64,000 nucleotides of DNA, from positions 1-64,000 of the forward strand of contig JAFRPL010000009.1 of assembly GCA_017429165.1 (NCBI GenBank), given 5' to 3'. This stretch comes from Clostridia bacterium. GTDB lineage: Bacteria > Bacillota > Clostridia > Oscillospirales > CAG-382. The position numbers and the translations under genes were made by a program. Shown one piece after another: positions 23,161-31,900 of the stretch (positions within the stretch are counted from its first letter, which is position 1; every line of letters starts with the position of its first letter). Under the pieces are notes generated by a model, which was not told where the DNA came from, did not search any database, and worked only from the letters and a program-made list of their open reading frames with translations.

Positions 23161-24180
23161 TTGTCTTTGGTTCCCCGAAGTATTGCGCTGATAATCATGA
23201 TAATCGCCGCCGGCTTTTTCGCCGCGGCGGAAACGGCGTATTCTTTCTGCAATACGGTACGGCTTCGCCTGCTCGCCGAAGACGGCGGCAAAAGAGCGAA
23301 GCGCGTGCTTAAACTTTTGGAAAACTACGAGCGCACAGTGGTGACGCTGCTTATCGCCATCAACATCATCCACGTCATAGCGGCGTCGGTATCCACGGTG
23401 ATGGCGACAGAGCTGTTCGCCGACATAGGCCCGGTCATTTCGACCGTGGTCATAACGCTCGCGGTGTTCCTTTTTTCCGAGACCCTGCCCAAGAACGTGG
23501 CGCGCGCCAACGCGGATTCGCTGGCGCTGGCTTTTTCCGGCACAGTGCTGTTCTTTTCGTACCTGCTGCTTCCCTTCTCGGCGTTTTTCATCTGGCTGGG
23601 CAAGACGGTCAAAAAGCTTATGCGCATCAAAAACGACGAGCCGGCGCTTACCGAAGACGAGTTCGCTTCGCTCGTTGAAAACGTAGAGGACGAAGGGCTC
23701 ATTGAACCCGAAGAGACCGAGATAATCAAATCGGCGATCGAATTCGGCGACCTCACCGCGGTCGATATCATGTGCCCGCGCGGCAGGATATCGGCGATCC
23801 CCATCAACGCTTCGCCCGAGCGTCTGAAGAGCATAGTCCTGGAAGAAAAATATTCGCGTTTCCCCGTCTACGACGGAAACATAGATCACATACTCGGTAC
23901 GGTGCAGTCCGCCACGATACTGTGGAACTTCGTCCACAACAAAAAGTTCCGCATAAAGGACCTGCTTTCCAAGCCGTATTTCGTGCTCCCCGACACACCG
24001 CTCTACGACGTGTTCGAGGAGATGGGCCGCAAACGCACCCATCTTGCGCTCGTCCGCACCGCGGAAGGCAAGGTCGCGGGGCTTTTGACGATGGAAGACA
24101 TTCTTGAAGAGATAGTGGGCGAAATATACGACGAGGACGACGAAAACGCCTCCGATATAACGGAAGGAGGCAAAAAGTGA
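23161..24180 (+). CDS. CNNM/CorC (hemolysin III-type) membrane transporter, first paralogue
   Basis: An integral membrane protein of about 339 residues. The N-terminal CNNM domain has four hydrophobic segments to about 150, including SLVPRSIALIIMIIAAGFF and the FFAAAETAYSF motif. Two CBS domains span about 185-320 (DIMCPRGRISAIP, FPVYDGNIDHILG, LLTMEDILEEIVG). Family roles are Mg2+/Co2+ efflux or homeostasis. The start is ambiguous: GTG 23155 sits inside the AAGGAG site, so TTG 23161 is preferred. It lacks the C-terminal CorC/HlyC domain found in its downstream paralogue. Confidence 0.85.
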   Translation: MSLVPRSIALIIMIIAAGFFAAAETAYSFCNTVRLRLLAEDGGKRAKRVLKLLENYERTVVTLLIAINIIHVIAASVSTVMATELFADIGPVISTVVITLAVFLFSETLPKNVARANADSLALAFSGTVLFFSYLLLPFSAFFIWLGKTVKKLMRIKNDEPALTEDEFASLVENVEDEGLIEPEETEIIKSAIEFGDLTAVDIMCPRGRISAIPINASPERLKSIVLEEKYSRFPVYDGNIDHILGTVQSATILWNFVHNKKFRIKDLLSKPYFVLPDTPLYDVFEEMGRKRTHLALVRTAEGKVAGLLTMEDILEEIVGEIYDEDDENASDITEGGKK

Positions 24181-25484
24181 TGCTCGAGACCGTACTTTGC
24201 ATACTCATCCTCGCTTTCATCATACTTTCGGCTTTCTTCTCTTCCGCCGAGATCGCATTTGCCAAAGCCAATTCCATACGCATAAAAAAACAGGCGGAAT
24301 CCGGCGACGGCAGAGCCAAAAAGGAACAGTTCATCAACGAACACTACACGCGTTCGCTTTCGACGGTGCTGGTGGGCAACAATCTCGTCAACATCGCCGC
24401 GTCTTCGGCCGCCACGGTCATATGCGTGCGGCATCTGGGCGCGAGCGCCGGCCAGACGGTGGCTTCGGTCATACTGACCGTGCTGCTTCTGATATTCGGC
24501 GAAACGCTGCCGAAGATAATCGCCGCCGCGGTCCCGGATAAGCTCGCGCGCGCGTACGCTTCGCCGCTGCGGTTCTTTATGGTGCTGTTCTTCCCCGCCG
24601 TGTGGCTGGTGGATAAATTCGTGAACGCGCTCGCCCCGCTCTGGACTCCCAAAGAAAAAGCGCCTTCCGTAACGCCGGAGGAGCTGAGCGAGATCGTCGA
24701 CGACATAGAAGACGAAGGCGTGTTTTCGGAAGAAGACAGCGAGCTTATAAAATCGGCGATAGATTTCACCGAGACCACCGCGCAGGATATACTCGTGCCG
24801 CGCGTGGATATGTTCGCCATAGACATAGAAGACGAAGACGGACTTGAAATAACCGACGAATTCTACAAGTTTTCACGCATCCCCGTTTACCGCGGAAGCA
24901 TAGACAACATAATAGGCATACTGCCTTCCAAGCGTTTTCTGCGCGAACTGGCTTCCGGCGGAAAGCCGAAGATAGAAGACCTGCTGCTGCCCGCGCTGTT
25001 CGTGCACAAGACCAAGCCGTTAAGCAGCATAATCGACGAATTCCGCAAGCGTAAGACGCAGATAGCGGTGGTCGTGGACGAATACGGCGGCACGATGGGC
25101 ATACTCACCATGGAAGACATCACCGAAGACATAGTGGGCGATATCTTTGACGAGCGCGACGAAGTCGAAGACGACGTGCAGAAGATCGACGACAATACCT
25201 ATATCGTCGACGGCAGCGTGAACGTGGAAGACGTCTTTGAGCTGTTCGACTGGGAGCCGCAGGATTTTGAGACCGAATACACCACCGTGGGCGGCTGGGC
25301 TACCGAAATGCTGGACAAATTCCCCGTTGCGGGCGACAGCTTTGAATACCAGCGGCTTAAAGTGACCGTGCTGAAAGCCGCGTCGATGCGCGTGGAATCG
25401 GTAAAAGTCGAATACACGCCGCCCGAGGACGAAGCCGAAGATGAGCGCGAAGAAGAGGTAGAAAAAGATAAAGAAAAAGTTTAA
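24180..25484 (+). CDS. CNNM/CorC transporter, second paralogue with CorC_HlyC domain
   Basis: 434 residues: CNNM membrane domain to about 150 (LSAFFSSAEIAFAKAN), two CBS domains at about 190-330 (DILVPRVDMFAID, IPVYRGSIDNIIG, VVDEYGGTMGILTMEDI), and a C-terminal CorC_HlyC domain at about 345-420 (YIVDGSVNVEDV, TTVGGWATEMLDKFP). The tail is very acidic. It overlaps the first paralogue by one base (TGATG), suggesting a heteromeric pair. Probable metal-ion, especially Mg2+, transport. Confidence 0.88.
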   Translation: MLETVLCILILAFIILSAFFSSAEIAFAKANSIRIKKQAESGDGRAKKEQFINEHYTRSLSTVLVGNNLVNIAASSAATVICVRHLGASAGQTVASVILTVLLLIFGETLPKIIAAAVPDKLARAYASPLRFFMVLFFPAVWLVDKFVNALAPLWTPKEKAPSVTPEELSEIVDDIEDEGVFSEEDSELIKSAIDFTETTAQDILVPRVDMFAIDIEDEDGLEITDEFYKFSRIPVYRGSIDNIIGILPSKRFLRELASGGKPKIEDLLLPALFVHKTKPLSSIIDEFRKRKTQIAVVVDEYGGTMGILTMEDITEDIVGDIFDERDEVEDDVQKIDDNTYIVDGSVNVEDVFELFDWEPQDFETEYTTVGGWATEMLDKFPVAGDSFEYQRLKVTVLKAASMRVESVKVEYTPPEDEAEDEREEEVEKDKEKV

Positions 25485-25529
25485 AAAACAAGAAGATGGT
25501 ATTTTCAAATAGATTAATAAAGGTGAGCA

Positions 25530-26003
25530 ATGATGGGAAAGAAAAAAGCAATGATAATTATGTCAGCCTTATTAATCATGACGATTGCTGCGTTTTTGGT
25601 TGCATTTATAAAATATAGACCGGTACAGGAAGATGGTTTGATCGCCATCAAAGGCCAAATTTCCAAATTGGAATATTACGGCTACTCAAAGTTCACAAAA
25701 TCCATGTCATTTTACTTAAACGGAGTCAAATACATTTATACTTTTCCGGATAACACCCTTGCAAAAGAACAGTTTGAGGAGTTCAACGAGTACATCACTA
25801 CTCACCATGACGATATTACAGTATTTAAGGAAGCTAATGATAATGATAAAATCGTCAGCGTGGATTTCGGCAATAGGAGTTTTTCTTTAGATAATTATAA
25901 TTCATATTTAATCAGCAGAAGGATTGTTTTTGTAGTTTGTGGTTCAATTTGTTTATTACTCTTCATAACTTTGTTCTTGCTAAGAAAATGGTTCCGTGCT
26001 TGA
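25530..26003 (+). CDS. A+T-rich orphan membrane protein
   Basis: 157 residues with two membrane helices, at about 8-27 and 130-150, and an external or cytosolic middle (GQISKLEYYGYSKFTKSMSF, FNEYITTHHDDITVF). Codons are strikingly A+T-rich compared with genes on both sides, a sign of recent transfer. The ribosome site AAAGGTGA precedes two possible ATGs (25530, 25533). No family recognised. An Rhs YD-repeat remnant lies 130 bases downstream, so an immunity-like protein of a decayed polymorphic toxin locus is possible (inference). Confidence 0.75.
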   Translation: MMGKKKAMIIMSALLIMTIAAFLVAFIKYRPVQEDGLIAIKGQISKLEYYGYSKFTKSMSFYLNGVKYIYTFPDNTLAKEQFEEFNEYITTHHDDITVFKEANDNDKIVSVDFGNRSFSLDNYNSYLISRRIVFVVCGSICLLLFITLFLLRKWFRA

Positions 26004-26100
26004 AAAGTTGCTCGAAGATTTTTCGGATTGACGAATGACTTACCCTTTTTAAACTTTCGGTAGGTTTTTATACAAATTCCCGTATTGGGCGGGATGTCCC

Positions 26101-26217
26101 ACGTCGCAGCTCAGGACGCTTATCGGTATCGATCAATACTGCACCACGGTCTCTTACGGATATTCCACCGGCGCGTGGGGCGATATGCTCACGAGCTATG
26201 ATGCGAAGAAAAAGAAA
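26101..26217 (+). pseudogene. Rhs/YD-repeat fragment
   Basis: In the frame of 26155 the translation reads YCTTVSYGYSTGAWGDMLTSYD, a near match to the YGYxxxxWGDLLTSYDG core of clostridial Rhs proteins. It then runs into a Lys-rich tract and the terminator. No start, no ribosome site and only about 25 recognisable residues remain, so this is a gene relic. Confidence 0.65.
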
Positions 26218-26232
26218 AAGAATAAAAAAACA

Positions 26233-26259
26233 AGCAGACCGAAACGGATTCGGTCTGCT
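26233..26259 (-). terminator. Bidirectional terminator
   Basis: AGCAGACCGAA (26233-26243) pairs with TTCGGTCTGCT (26249-26259). On the minus strand TTGTTTTTTTATT follows, which serves the leftward gene at 26277-26951; on the plus strand only TTTTG follows. Confidence 0.85.
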
Positions 26260-26276
26260 TTTGATTTGCTGAACGT

Positions 26277-26951
26277 TTATTCTTTTCTGAGCATTATTTT
26301 GTCCGCCATCACGTCGGCGAGCGAATCCGCGTTAGTCGGGAACGAATATTCGGCGCCGTCGGTCTTTATGCAAAACAGCGCGCTCTTGATGACGCCGTGA
26401 TTTTTGCCGTAATCGGTCTCGGTCAGCATTTCTTTTATGGAAACGCTCTGAACGGATTCGAATTCGATGGGGTAAAAATCGGTCTCGGTCTCGTCTTTTA
26501 CGGTGGAAAAGCGCATAATGTAAACGTAAAGTCTTTTTGCGGTAAGCAGTATCTGCGCGGCCGAATACCTGTCGGTGCGGAACTTGCCGTCCATACCGCG
26601 CTTGAGCTCGCTCGTGCCTTCGCCGTAAAAGAACCCTTCTGCGAGATAATTATCGGTAAAATGAGGCGTGTGCTCGAGAGCGGTTATCTTTTCTTCAGCG
26701 GCGGCGCGGAGCTCACGTATCTTAACGCTTATACCGCGGTCGAATTCGCTGTCGCGCGGGAAAGAGACCAGGAAAAACAGTATGAGGATAACGCCCAGTG
26801 CAAAAATGACCGTGAACGCGTTCTGAACGTGTATATAACGCCTGAAGAACTTGCCGAACACCATTACAGCGCCGATGACGACGAGCGGTATCCCGGCGTA
26901 AAGCATCCTGTAGCTGCGGTGGAAATAACGGTTATTGCTTTTGAAATCCAT
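26277..26951 (-). CDS. Hypothetical two-helix membrane protein with PH-like C-terminal part
   Basis: 224 residues. Two membrane helices at about 15-34 and 45-63 (LYAGIPLVVIGAVMVFG, VIFALGVILILFFLVSF), then a cytosolic part. Residues 95-220 form beta strands that end in a helix (EGFFYGEGTSELKRGMDG, AAQILLTAKRLYVYIMRF, ADSLADVMADKIMLR), resembling bacterial PH-like domains. Function unknown. Single gene with its own terminator. Confidence 0.75.
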   Translation of the reverse strand: MDFKSNNRYFHRSYRMLYAGIPLVVIGAVMVFGKFFRRYIHVQNAFTVIFALGVILILFFLVSFPRDSEFDRGISVKIRELRAAAEEKITALEHTPHFTDNYLAEGFFYGEGTSELKRGMDGKFRTDRYSAAQILLTAKRLYVYIMRFSTVKDETETDFYPIEFESVQSVSIKEMLTETDYGKNHGVIKSALFCIKTDGAEYSFPTNADSLADVMADKIMLRKE

Positions 26952-27113
26952 AGTATGCCAACTTTCGGTTTTATTGATATCATTATATCACGCTTTTGCG
27001 GTTTATGCAATATATTTCTATAAATATTCGGATAAACCGTTCGTTGATATCTCTTTGCGCCGCCGGATGCCTTTCCGCGTTTGCGCCTTTTTGGTGCGGC
27101 GCGCGTTTTTATG

Positions 27114-27143
27114 TTGACAAGAGGTATAGTTTGGTATTATAAT
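27114..27143 (+). promoter_or_regulatory. tldD promoter
   Basis: TTGACA (27114-27119), 18-base spacer, TATAAT (27138-27143). Confidence 0.8.
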
Positions 27144-27195
27144 AATGACAATATATTAAGCGCGGCGACGCGCCGCGTGAAAACAGGAGGCAAAG

Positions 27196-28581
27196 ATGCT
27201 TACAGATCTTTTGAGCAGACACAAGCAGGAATTCCTGCCCGGGCTGCACACCGAGCTGCGCGCTCAATGCAGCCGCACCAGAGGCGTCAGTTTCGTTTCG
27301 GGCAATCTTATGGGCAACACTCGCCAGGATACTTCCGGCGTATGCTGCCGCGTCTACAAGAACGGCGTTTACGGCTTTTCTTCCGCCGCCGAATACGACG
27401 ACGAAAACGTTAAAAACGTGATCCGCGCCGCCGGCGAAAACGCCGAATTTATGGATTCGCGCGTTCGCAAAGGCCGCCCGGCTTTCCCCGCGATCCCCTA
27501 TTCGTCGCGCATGACCGACGCGCATATCAACGAAGTTTCGCAGAAGACTTATATCGACTATCTCAAAGCGCTCGACGACTATATCGTGGGCAAATACCCC
27601 AACCTCGCCAGCCGCACTCTTATGATGAGAGAAGACAGCATGGAAAAACTGCTCGTCACTTCCGACGGCGTGGACAGCCACTTCGCCGCGCCCAGAAGTT
27701 ATATCTACGTCATACTTTCGGCGCTGACTCCGGCGGGCGTTCCGGTAGAGCTGTTCAAGGCGTACGGCGGCAGGGGCTCGTTCGATATGAATTTCAGCGA
27801 TCCCGCCGAGCTTTACGGCGAAATAGACAAGCTGTATGAATCGGTCATGAAAAAGCGCGAAGGCGTTTACGCCGACGCCGGCGTGAAGACCGTCATACTC
27901 GGCAGCGAGCTCGCCGGGATGATCGCGCATGAGGCCGTGGGCCACACCGTTGAAGCCGATCTGGTGCTCGGCGGTTCGGTCGCCGGCCCCAACCTGGGCA
28001 AGCAGGTCGCGTCGCCCATAGTTTCGCTCACCGACTTTGCAAACGAGGCGTTCGGCGAGACAGCTCCTCTGCCCGTTTACGTCGACGACGAAGGCACGCC
28101 CGCTATCGACGCTCCGCTTATTAAAGACGGCATACTCGTGGGCTATATGAACAGCCGCGAGACCGCCGAAAGATTCGGTATGAAACCGCAGGGCAACGCG
28201 AGAGCGTTCGCGTTCAGCGACGAGCCGCTCATCCGTATGCGCAACACCGCCGTGCATCCGGGCAAGGACAAGCTCGAAGATATGATAGCTTCCATAGACG
28301 ACGGCTACTATCTGGTCAACACCAACAACGGTCAGGCGGACACCACGGGCGAATTCATGTTCGGCGTGACCGAGGGCTACGAGATCAAGCACGGCAAGCT
28401 GGGCAGAGCCATACTCGACACCACCGTTTCGGGCGTGGCGTTCGAAATGCTCAAGACGGTCGATATGATATCCGACAAAGTCGAATGGACCAGCTCCGGT
28501 TTCTGCGGCAAGAAACAGCCCATGCCCGTGGGTATGGGCGGCCCCGAAATGCGCTGCAAGATCATGATAGGAGGAAGATAA
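27196..28581 (+). CDS. tldD: TldD, catalytic subunit of TldD/TldE metallopeptidase
   Basis: 461 residues. The metal-binding HExxxH motif reads HEAVGH at 245-250, with the third ligand region GFCGKKQPMPVGMGGP near the C-terminus. TldD and TldE form a heterodimeric peptidase that digests unfolded peptides and, in several bacteria, trims leaders of modified peptides such as microcin B17. AGGAGG precedes the ATG. It is followed after two bases by tldE. It stands 18 kb from the Cys-repeat peptide locus; a link between them would be speculation. Confidence 0.93.
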   Translation: MLTDLLSRHKQEFLPGLHTELRAQCSRTRGVSFVSGNLMGNTRQDTSGVCCRVYKNGVYGFSSAAEYDDENVKNVIRAAGENAEFMDSRVRKGRPAFPAIPYSSRMTDAHINEVSQKTYIDYLKALDDYIVGKYPNLASRTLMMREDSMEKLLVTSDGVDSHFAAPRSYIYVILSALTPAGVPVELFKAYGGRGSFDMNFSDPAELYGEIDKLYESVMKKREGVYADAGVKTVILGSELAGMIAHEAVGHTVEADLVLGGSVAGPNLGKQVASPIVSLTDFANEAFGETAPLPVYVDDEGTPAIDAPLIKDGILVGYMNSRETAERFGMKPQGNARAFAFSDEPLIRMRNTAVHPGKDKLEDMIASIDDGYYLVNTNNGQADTTGEFMFGVTEGYEIKHGKLGRAILDTTVSGVAFEMLKTVDMISDKVEWTSSGFCGKKQPMPVGMGGPEMRCKIMIGGR

Positions 28582-28583
28582 CG

Positions 28584-29882
28584 ATGAACGAACTCAAACA
28601 AAAAGCGCAAAAATGTCTCGATCTCGTGCGCGGCAAGGGCGTGGATAAGGCGTTCTGCTCGCTCTCTTCCAGCGTTACGCACGAATTCAACGTAGACGGC
28701 GGCGAGTTTTCGCTGTTTCGGACTTTGTTCGACAGAAAGTTTTCGCTCACCGTTTACGATCACGGCAAAAAAGGCACAATATCGCAGAACAAATACGACG
28801 ATTCTGCCATAGCCGCAGCGGTCGACGGATGTATCGCCTCCGCCGAATCTGCAGCCGCCGACGACGCGTGGGACATAGCGCCCGTCAGCGAAAACCGGCA
28901 TTTCACCGAAGGCGCTCCCGATATGGACACCGCAAAGCTTTTCGACCGCACCAAAGAGCTGCTCGAAGCGATAAGAGATCGCCATCCCAAGATAATGGTC
29001 GAGCAGATGATAATCAAACACGTCCGTTACGACGCGGTTTACGCCAACACCAACGGCGTAGAATACACCACGCTGGGCGGCGAATATCTGGTCGAACTTA
29101 TGTATTCCGGCCACGACGGCGACGCGACTTCGTCGTTCTTCGGCTCGGGCGTGCTCACCGATTCGCTCGATAAACCGTTCATAGAATTGGGCACTATTGA
29201 AAAAGACCTCACCGACGTTGAAAACCAGATCCACCCGCAGGCGATAGACGGCAAGTTCGTGGGCACGGTACTCCTCACGCCCGACACCTTCGCCGAGATG
29301 ATAGGCACCGCGATAGGCAACTTCGCCGGCGACATGACGCTGCTCGACGGCACCAGTCTGTGGAAAGACAAACTGGGCAAACAGGTCGCTGACAAGCGCA
29401 TCACCGTCGCTTCCGCCCCGCTCGACGAGCGCGTGGTATGCGGCGAACGCTATACTTCCGAAGGATATCTGAGCGAAAACTACGATATTATCAAAGACGG
29501 CGTGCTCAACGCGTTCGCAATATCAAAATACGTCGCCAACAAGACGAATAACGAACGCGCCAAAAACTCCTCGATGAACCTCATCGTACCCGCCGGCGAT
29601 ACTCCGCTTGCGGATATCATAAAAGGTATAGACCGCGGCGTGATCGTAGGCAGGATATCGGGCGGCGAGCCCACCGCCAACGGCGAATTTTCGATGGTCG
29701 CCAAAAACAGCTTTTACGTTGAAAAAGGCGAGGTCAAATACGCCGTCAACGAGACGATGATAAGCGGCAATCTGGCGGATATGCTGAACAATCTGCGCGC
29801 GATGTCCGAAGAAGTCGTCTGCGACGGCTACAAGGCGCTCCCGTACGCAGCGTTCGACAACGTCACGATTTCCGGCAAATGA
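28584..29882 (+). CDS. tldE: TldE/PmbA, partner subunit of TldD
   Basis: 432 residues of the TldE/PmbA family, lacking the HExxxH motif as expected for the partner. Signatures: LLTPDTFAEMIGTAIGNF, LGKQVADKRITV, DERVVCGERYTSEGYLSENY, and C-terminal VNETMISGNLADMLNNL. ATG at 28584 has GGAGGAAG upstream. It closes the two-gene operon before a strong terminator. Confidence 0.92.
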   Translation: MNELKQKAQKCLDLVRGKGVDKAFCSLSSSVTHEFNVDGGEFSLFRTLFDRKFSLTVYDHGKKGTISQNKYDDSAIAAAVDGCIASAESAAADDAWDIAPVSENRHFTEGAPDMDTAKLFDRTKELLEAIRDRHPKIMVEQMIIKHVRYDAVYANTNGVEYTTLGGEYLVELMYSGHDGDATSSFFGSGVLTDSLDKPFIELGTIEKDLTDVENQIHPQAIDGKFVGTVLLTPDTFAEMIGTAIGNFAGDMTLLDGTSLWKDKLGKQVADKRITVASAPLDERVVCGERYTSEGYLSENYDIIKDGVLNAFAISKYVANKTNNERAKNSSMNLIVPAGDTPLADIIKGIDRGVIVGRISGGEPTANGEFSMVAKNSFYVEKGEVKYAVNETMISGNLADMLNNLRAMSEEVVCDGYKALPYAAFDNVTISGK

Positions 29883-29900
29883 CCCAAAACGCATAAAAGG

Positions 29901-29937
29901 ACCCGAAGGCGATAACGCCTTCGGGTTTTGCTTTTTT
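29901..29937 (+). terminator. tldD-tldE terminator
   Basis: ACCCGAAGGCG (29901-29911) pairs with CGCCTTCGGGT (29916-29926) around ATAA, followed by TTTGCTTTTTT. Confidence 0.92.
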
Positions 29938-29946
29938 ATAACGATC

Positions 29947-31788
29947 TTATTTGCCCGCCACGTACAGTCTCAAAGCGGTGTAGTCGTCTATAGTGATATC
30001 TTCACCGCCGGTGAATCTGGCGGCTTCCCTATTCGCGCCCGTGAGCGTGACGGTGCCGGTCGCAGCCTTTTTGATAAGTGCGCAGTCGGCGGAATCGATC
30101 TTGCCGTCGCAGTTGACGTCGCCTCTGATGACCGCGGTCTTTGTAAGATACGCCTTGCCGCACCATTCGAATTTTACAGTGCAGCCGGTGACGATTGTAT
30201 CGTTATCGCCGAGCTCCGCGCCGGTGGGCGCCAGCACGGTTAAAGACGCGTATTTCATACGCGAAGCAAGTTCGGAAACGGTGCAGTTTTCGCCTATGCC
30301 CGAAACGTAGCCGTCCTCGATCTCGAGCGGAGCGCCGTATGTGTCGGTGAAATTGCCGATGATGGTGATATAGGTGGTGAGGCCGCTGCTGGTCATAAAG
30401 CCAGCGTAGCCTTCCATAAAGGCGCCGCCCTTGCTCATTCCGGCGCAGTAATACCAGCGTGTATTCACCGCCGCGCCTATGACTAGCACGGTGGATCCTT
30501 TTGCAAAAACGCCGTACGAGCCGTCGTCGAGCGAAGGTCCTTTGCGGCAGTTGAGATCGCCCGAAACGCTGCCTATATACAGCCCTTCTTCCTCCGGAAC
30601 GGGGACCGAGCTTTCCTCGGAGCTTTCTTCCGAACTTTCCTCGGGAGGTTCGGACGATTCTTCGGGAGGTTCGGAAGATTCCTCGGCTGAAGATTCCTCG
30701 GGTTCCACGGGGGTGTCGCCGATGAATTCATCGCCTATAGTGTAATAGCTTGAATGGGAATAGCCGAACAGCAGGCTGCCGTTTGATCCGTAGCCGGCCA
30801 CGAGATGCCATTTGGTCCTTACCGCGTCGCCGAACACTACGAGTTGGGTGTTCTTGGTAAAGCTGCCTATGACGGTGGCGCTGCCGCCGGTGTCGTACGG
30901 TTCGGACCGGCAGTTGACGCCGCTGGTGGTGACCGCGCTGCGCAGCACAACGTTGCTGTCGTGCACGTAGACTATGCAGGAATCGCTGCGGCCGTTGGTA
31001 GTGGAGACTGTGATGACGGCCGGACCCTGTTTTATGCCGGTTATCACGCCGTTGCCGTCGACCGTGGCGACAGAAGTGTCGCTGGAAGTATACTGCGGAT
31101 ACACGGTGATACCTTCGTCTGCCACGAAAGTCGGATACACGCGCACCGTCCCGCCCGTGACGAGCGTGAGGCGGTCGACGTTCATTTCCACCGAATGGAT
31201 GCCGTCGTAAACGTCGTACTGGTAAAGCTTGAACGATCTGATTATGCTTATGAGCTCTTCGTCGTAGCCCGGGGTGTCGCAGTAGCCGTCCTGCATAACG
31301 TAATGGCAGGCGAGTTCATAATCGGTGAGCCCGATGAGATTTTCGTACCGGCTCATAGTGGTGAACAGACGGCTGTGGTCGTCGACGCTTTCCTGCCAGC
31401 TGTCGTAGACGCGGAAGAAATGGCTTATGTAAAGATCGTACAGATCGCCCATCTTGTTCCTTGCGTCTTCGAAATTCGTGTAGATCTTGCCTGTCTTGCG
31501 GTTGTAGACCTTGCCTGTCCAGCCGGGCGCGTACGCCTTGATGCCGAACAGGTTATTCAAGTTCTTCGCCATAAACGAAGTGCCCCAGCCGCTTTCGTAA
31601 ATGCCCTGGGCTATGGTGAGCGACGCGAGTATACCGGTGTCACGCATGTTCTGCGTTGCCATCGGCCCTATGGTTTCCAGAAAATACTGCCGCTCGGAAG
31701 CCGAAGCCGCGTCGGAGCGCACCGCCGCGAGCGGGATCAGCATGGCGAGCACGATGAGCAGCGCCGCAAATACTTTTAAATAACGCAT
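29947..31788 (-). CDS. Secreted glucosaminidase with SH3 modules and dockerin-like end
   Basis: 613 residues. Signal peptide 1-28. GH73-type glucosaminidase at about 32-195 with catalytic Glu65 (AQGIYESGWGTSFMAKN). Bacterial Ig-like (BIG2) domain about 198-285. SH3b module about 288-350 and a second about 405-470. They are joined by a low-complexity Glu/Ser/Pro linker (EESSEPP repeats, about 358-398). The C-terminus 552-613 has one canonical dockerin calcium loop (GDVNCDGKIDSADCALIKK) and one degenerate loop. It likely cuts peptidoglycan, and the dockerin suggests docking to a cohesin. Convergent with tldE. Confidence 0.88.
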   Translation of the reverse strand: MRYLKVFAALLIVLAMLIPLAAVRSDAASASERQYFLETIGPMATQNMRDTGILASLTIAQGIYESGWGTSFMAKNLNNLFGIKAYAPGWTGKVYNRKTGKIYTNFEDARNKMGDLYDLYISHFFRVYDSWQESVDDHSRLFTTMSRYENLIGLTDYELACHYVMQDGYCDTPGYDEELISIIRSFKLYQYDVYDGIHSVEMNVDRLTLVTGGTVRVYPTFVADEGITVYPQYTSSDTSVATVDGNGVITGIKQGPAVITVSTTNGRSDSCIVYVHDSNVVLRSAVTTSGVNCRSEPYDTGGSATVIGSFTKNTQLVVFGDAVRTKWHLVAGYGSNGSLLFGYSHSSYYTIGDEFIGDTPVEPEESSAEESSEPPEESSEPPEESSEESSEESSVPVPEEEGLYIGSVSGDLNCRKGPSLDDGSYGVFAKGSTVLVIGAAVNTRWYYCAGMSKGGAFMEGYAGFMTSSGLTTYITIIGNFTDTYGAPLEIEDGYVSGIGENCTVSELASRMKYASLTVLAPTGAELGDNDTIVTGCTVKFEWCGKAYLTKTAVIRGDVNCDGKIDSADCALIKKAATGTVTLTGANREAARFTGGEDITIDDYTALRLYVAGK

Positions 31789-31900
31789 TTTTATACCTCT
31801 TTTACGGGTCGTAAGGGGGTTACACGGTGAAATTCTTATGAAACGGTTTTTTTATTATAACACACTTTGCTTTTCTTGTCAACAGCCGGCGGGATCCGCG

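Noticed and set aside
27196..29882. TldD/TldE as the leader peptidase of the Cys-repeat peptide
   Set aside because: TldD/E can mature modified peptides in other systems, but here it is 18 kb away, under its own promoter, in a region of different codon use.
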